From contig CP103025.1 of assembly GCA_024752435.1 (NCBI GenBank), forward strand, positions 372,001-436,000: a stretch of DNA of 64,000 nt, given 5' to 3'. Shown piece by piece: positions 60,228 to 64,000 of this stretch. Under the pieces are notes generated by a model. It was not told the origin of the DNA and did no database searches. It saw nothing but the letters and a program-made list of their open reading frames with translations. The DNA comes from Allantophomopsis cytisporea (lineage: Eukaryota > Ascomycota > Leotiomycetes > Phacidiales > Phacidiaceae). Position 1 is the stretch's first letter. Every line of letters starts with the position of its first letter. The position numbers and the translations under genes are program-made.

Positions 60228-61864
60228 CCAGCTATCTGCTGCCGCAGCGGCTGCTGCAGTCTCTCAGCAGCCTCAACAACCCGGCCAAACGCAAACCCAG
60301 CAACCTCCAAATCCAGGTCAGCAGCAACAGCAGCAACAGCAAGCTCAACAACAGCAGGCTCAGCAGCAGCAACAGCAACAGGCTCAGCAAGCTCAACAAC
60401 AACAACAGCAGCAGCAGCAGCAGCAGCAGCAACAGGCCCAGCAGCAACAGCAGCAACAACAGCAACAGCAACAAGCCTCTCAAGCCCAACAACAACAAAC
60501 TCAACAGCAGCAACAACAACAGCAGGCTATGGCTATGATGCAACAGCGACCACAGGAAAATAGCACCTTAAAAGGGATGTGCACGTTAGTGTTGAAGCAA
60601 TTCACCGATCATTTGAGTCAATTTGGACTAAACGCAAAGCCAGTGGAGCAATATATGGCCAATGGTACTAGAAGACATGTTGCACAGTATATGAAGCAAG
60701 AGACAGACTTAAGTTACTGGAAAAAGTTTGTGGAGAATTTCTTTTCCCAAGGTGGTGTTCTTCGACACCAAATTTTAGACACGGTCGATCAGTCTACCAA
60801 GCAATACGAGATTACATATCCAGTATTAGCGAGATATTTTTACGCCCATTTCGAAGGTGGCGTCAAGAACATGCAATTGCTTGTAGAGAAGGCATCGGAG
60901 AAACCTTTACCTGGCGGCTGTCATTATCTCGAGAGTGGAAAGGCAAGCTTTACGTATTGGTTCGATAATGGTTCTCATGTAAGTCTATGTAATCCTTTGC
61001 ATCCATACACCTGTTGACTAGTTTTAGCTTGTTGCGAATGGAAACATGCGTGTGCATTTTGATTCAACCAACAAGATTGACCTTTTGGAGTTCCTAACCA
61101 ACAGTCAAGAAGAATTCGTTTCATTGAAACGCATGATCGAAGTAGCTCGTCCTTTACATGAATGGAAGAAAGAATGGCATAAAGCCAATCAAGCAGCCGA
61201 TGGCAAACAGTCCCCTGAAATGAACAAGAAAGGAAAGGCACGACCCATGAAATCCCCCCCTAATCCGCCTCCGGAAATTGAGATTCCGCAATCAAACGTT
61301 AAGCAGAACGGCATCACCGAGACGGTGCAACAATTCTTTGAGGTACATTTCCCTTCCTACACGCATACTTCCAAAGCAACTAACACTCTCAAGCTCGCCG
61401 AGACCTTCAGTCACATGAATCACCTCTTCCAATACTCGCATCAAAATGCTGGCTTGACACCGCACCAAGCGCTGGACCAATATGTTACGCAAATAGCCAA
61501 CACGACAATGCCAAATGGTATGTCGCTGCCGCCTGGCCAGCGCACCCCTGGGGGTCACTTTATCTCCAATCCATCGCCAGCCCCAACGCACATGACGCTG
61601 CCTGATGGCTCGCCGCACATGTCTAACTCACCAGCTATGGGCCACATGCAGGCGCCATCCATGCAACTCCAGCCCTCGCAGCAGGGCACTGCCTCATCAG
61701 GCCCATCCGCTAACACGAGTCCAAATGCTAGCAATAAGCGCCGGAGAGCCAGTGGCGTTAATATCAAGCCGGAAGATGAGGTGCAGGTGAATGGAGTGCA
61801 AGGGGCAAAGGTCAAGCCTAGTCCAAGGATTGGCGGGAAGAGGCAGAAGGGTAATCCGGCTTGA
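59324..61864 (+). CDS. ptaB: LIM-domain-binding-type regulator, PtaB/Mfg1/Adn1 family
   Basis: Four exons (59324-59603, 59670-59968, 60028-60978, 61028-61864) encode 788 residues. The first 365 residues are Gln/Met/Pro-rich with a long polyglutamine region (about 235-365). The Ldb1-type LIM_bind domain starts at about residue 372 (STLKGMCTLVLKQFTDHL) and continues through SYWKKFVENFFSQGG and FTYWFDNGSHLVANGNMRV to about 680. A basic tail with KRRR and GGKRQK ends the protein. The family includes A. fumigatus PtaB, yeast and Candida Mfg1 and S. pombe Adn1, which partner with Flo8/SomA-type factors to control adhesion, filamentation and conidiation. The last intron lies inside the domain and is required for phase. 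Confidence 0.9.
60157..60537 (+). repeat. CAG/CAA polyglutamine tract in ptaB
   Basis: Mixed CAG and CAA codons with interspersed GCT/GCC encode roughly 90 glutamines, in two blocks separated by a Leu/Ser/Ala-rich spacer at about 60230-60290. The codon mixing makes pure-repeat slippage less likely than for a CAG-only run. Confidence 0.9.
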
Positions 61865-64000
61865 TGATGTGGGTTTTAAAGCTGATGAATCTGTAAGCAA
61901 TTGGATGTGCATGTGGATGTGGATTTTGTGTCTCGAGGACACAATCTTATACCTTTACTTACCGGCGTTTATCTCTCTCTGGCGTCTTTTTTTATCGGGC
62001 GGGGATTCATTAGCGAGTCTTGATATTTTTTCAAATTCGTTATGGGAAATGGGACTGCTTTCGGCGTTCTCTGTTTTTCTCCATCTCTCTGTTTATTTGT
62101 CTCTTTGCTTGGTTCTGTTTATGTCTGTTTCTCTCAAACTAACCAACCAACTTCCTATCTTATTACCTTTTTTTCCACTTCCATTTTTTTATCTTGTGTC
62201 TGTCAGGATGTCTTCTATATCGTTTATCAAATCTTGGTCCTGGATTTCGGTCTGTGAAAGGGGTAATGCGATTGATATGTGGGAGGCGTGCGGTTGGCTT
62301 TGTATCATAGTTTTGCGTATTGTGGGGATGGGAGATGTGGGTAGAGTGGGTTGGGGGTGTTTAAATGAAAAGCAGTTCTTCGAGTGACTGTGGTTCTTTC
62401 ATGGGTGAGGGGATTCGAGGTGAATACTTGTGTGGGATTGTGAGTGATTGCCCGGTATTGCGGGGCTAGCGATGCGGTATAGTGAGTCAAGTTTGTGGTG
62501 ATTTAAGATGATGATCTTCCAGCCTCTGTTCCTTTACTCTCTACAGTACAATCAAAAAGTGGTTCCCCGATATGTACGATTTATCGAGATAGCGCAGAGT
62601 GTCGTTCGAAATGGCGGTTGCACAGATTACAGCCAAGATGAACCAGAGTGGGCGGTATAGTCAACTACACGAATTCAAGCACTCACGAAGAAGTGCGCAT
62701 GGGTTCCAGGACGTCGTGCTGAAATTGAATTCACCGCCAGAGCTTGAAGAGAAGCACCGTATTACGAACACGGGCAGCCGTCAAGAATCATGCATCGCGC
62801 TATGCTTAAATCCCTCGTACGCTAAGAGCGGGTTGGTCCCGAAAGCCGCCATTAGGGGCATCTCAAGTGTGAGCCGCTCAATGTGGATTACAACACCTGC
62901 ACGCGATGGATTCATCTTTGCTATCCAAGGGTATCTTGGTGGCGGAAGGCCTTATGGTCTATGTGGTTTGCTCTATGCTGTACTCTCCTTTCGGTAGGTG
63001 TAGCTGTTTATTAATCGTGCATTTCTGCTTATGCGCTCCTCTTGACGATTGGTTTAGATTATCTGCACTTTTTGGTGCAAAGGGCTCGCGATTTGGATCT
63101 ATGTGGCTCTCAGACTGAGAGCTTGGGCTGCTTGACTCCAGCTGTGGTTTACTTTGCGTCGCGATACCTTATCCGCGCATGATATGCTCAACAGTCTTCG
63201 TCGACCATGAACTTAGGACCGCAAGTCTGTTTTGCTACAAGATTAAGGCGCTGATTCGTGTCAAAGTAGTGTGGCTTGAGATACGAGGAATGTCATAAAT
63301 TAGATTAATAAGGGAATCGTGCACCGGATCTTGTGCGTGGGCTTTCTGGAAGAGATTGTTCCTCGAGGGCAGAAGTCCCAGGAGATTGAGGACTGACATT
63401 TGGAAATCTGTGAAGGCTATGACTGACAGAAGAGATTAGAATGACAGGTATGCATAAGAGTACACTAAAGAAGTTGGAATTTATGATAGTAGAGTATGCG
63501 CTTTATAATGTCGACCTTTATGCAAACCTCTATATAATCCCGGCCTTTGTTTTTTCTTGGGCCAGAAAGCTCATGATAGCGTGAAGCTTTCGCTACCGAC
63601 TTCAATAATTATAAGGGTGGTTTCTAGGATAAATTCAGCTTTTTCAAAATCATATGAATGTTCAGAGTTATCCAGATACCTATGGCTATATTCTTCAAAA
63701 TTCATAACATTATACACAACTTATATAGTTGACTTAGTAAAAATATTGGGCGGTTAATAATCACCTTTCTTGCAGGAAATATCACAAGGGGGTACGAGTG
63801 GCTCACAACCCACCATCTTGTTATCTTTTCAGCTCATTCAGCTCGAGCTAGCTAAGTCCTTGTAATCTTCAAAATATGACTCAATAAAGAATTTCGTTAT
63901 CTGCTACTTGCCAGGATCTTCCTTTATGGAAAGCCACGGTGAAATTTACAGCAGTCATTGGCAGACATAGATATTGAAAATAATACCTTCGTTCTGTGCT
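61865..64000. other. Window end, no supported gene
   Basis: The first few hundred bases are T/C-rich and probably ptaB 3' untranslated region. A 128-codon frame from the ATG at 62611 has no recognised domain and no splice or start evidence. No RNA gene or repeat is seen. Confidence 0.5.

Noticed and set aside
60008..60543. Long Ser/Asn-rich and Leu-rich frames in both directions
   Set aside because: These are alternate-frame readings of the CAG/CAA tract in ptaB.
62599..62997. Plus-strand 132-codon frame (ATG at 62611)
   Set aside because: No recognised domain, no intron and ordinary composition; could be chance in a 2 kb gap.
1..64000. CRISPR arrays, phage, integrated virus or bacterial operons
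   Set aside because: No spaced direct repeats, integrase, capsid or polymerase frames were seen. Gene structure is eukaryotic throughout.

Overview
This window is nuclear DNA from a filamentous ascomycete (Pezizomycotina). Genes are split by 45-65 nt GT-AG introns with CTAAC/CTGAC-like branch sites, and the products include AcuK/Ert1, HbrB, PtaB, an RTA1 protein, a DUF7053 protein and a fungal Zn2Cys6 regulator. The protein flavour suggests Leotiomycetes (Helotiales), but that is an impression and was not tested. I reconstructed the exon chains by hand from splice sites and reading phase. Each chain is phase-consistent, and its total length is divisible by three, except for one frameshifted gene.

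Layout: 0-10 kb carries the 3' part of the gluconeogenesis activator ert1, the meiotic gene spo22/zip4, a mitochondrial-looking cupin (-), cox11 (+) and an eight-exon methionine permease (-). 10-17 kb is gene-poor. It holds a small secreted protein made of three identical-spacing eight-cysteine modules, plus decayed coding remnants whose in-frame stops look like C-to-T changes of CAA/CGA codons (RIP-like). 17-31 kb is accessory metabolism: an aldo/keto reductase with a one-base frameshift, an RTA1 membrane protein, a Zn2Cys6 regulator, a salicylate-hydroxylase-type FAD monooxygenase, a DUF7053 protein and an MFS transporter. 31.4-38.8 kb has no recognisable gene apart from one weak hypothetical model.

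38.8-61.9 kb is dense and conserved: the AMA1-type meiotic APC/C activator (-), Rab geranylgeranyltransferase alpha bet4 (+), dynactin p150Glued (-), HOPS subunit vps39/vam6 (+), KEOPS subunit gon7 (-), TORC2 subunit hbrB/bit61 (+) and the LIM-binding regulator ptaB/mfg1 (+). BET4 prenylates Rabs, Vps39 tethers Rab7 membranes and dynactin moves them, so 42-52 kb holds three membrane-traffic genes, though nothing shows co-regulation. The last 2 kb has no supported gene.

No clear-cut new system stands out. The best leads are the three-module cysteine-rich secreted protein, the RIP-like relics at 11-14 kb, and the frameshifted reductase beside a regulator, an oxygenase and transporters.
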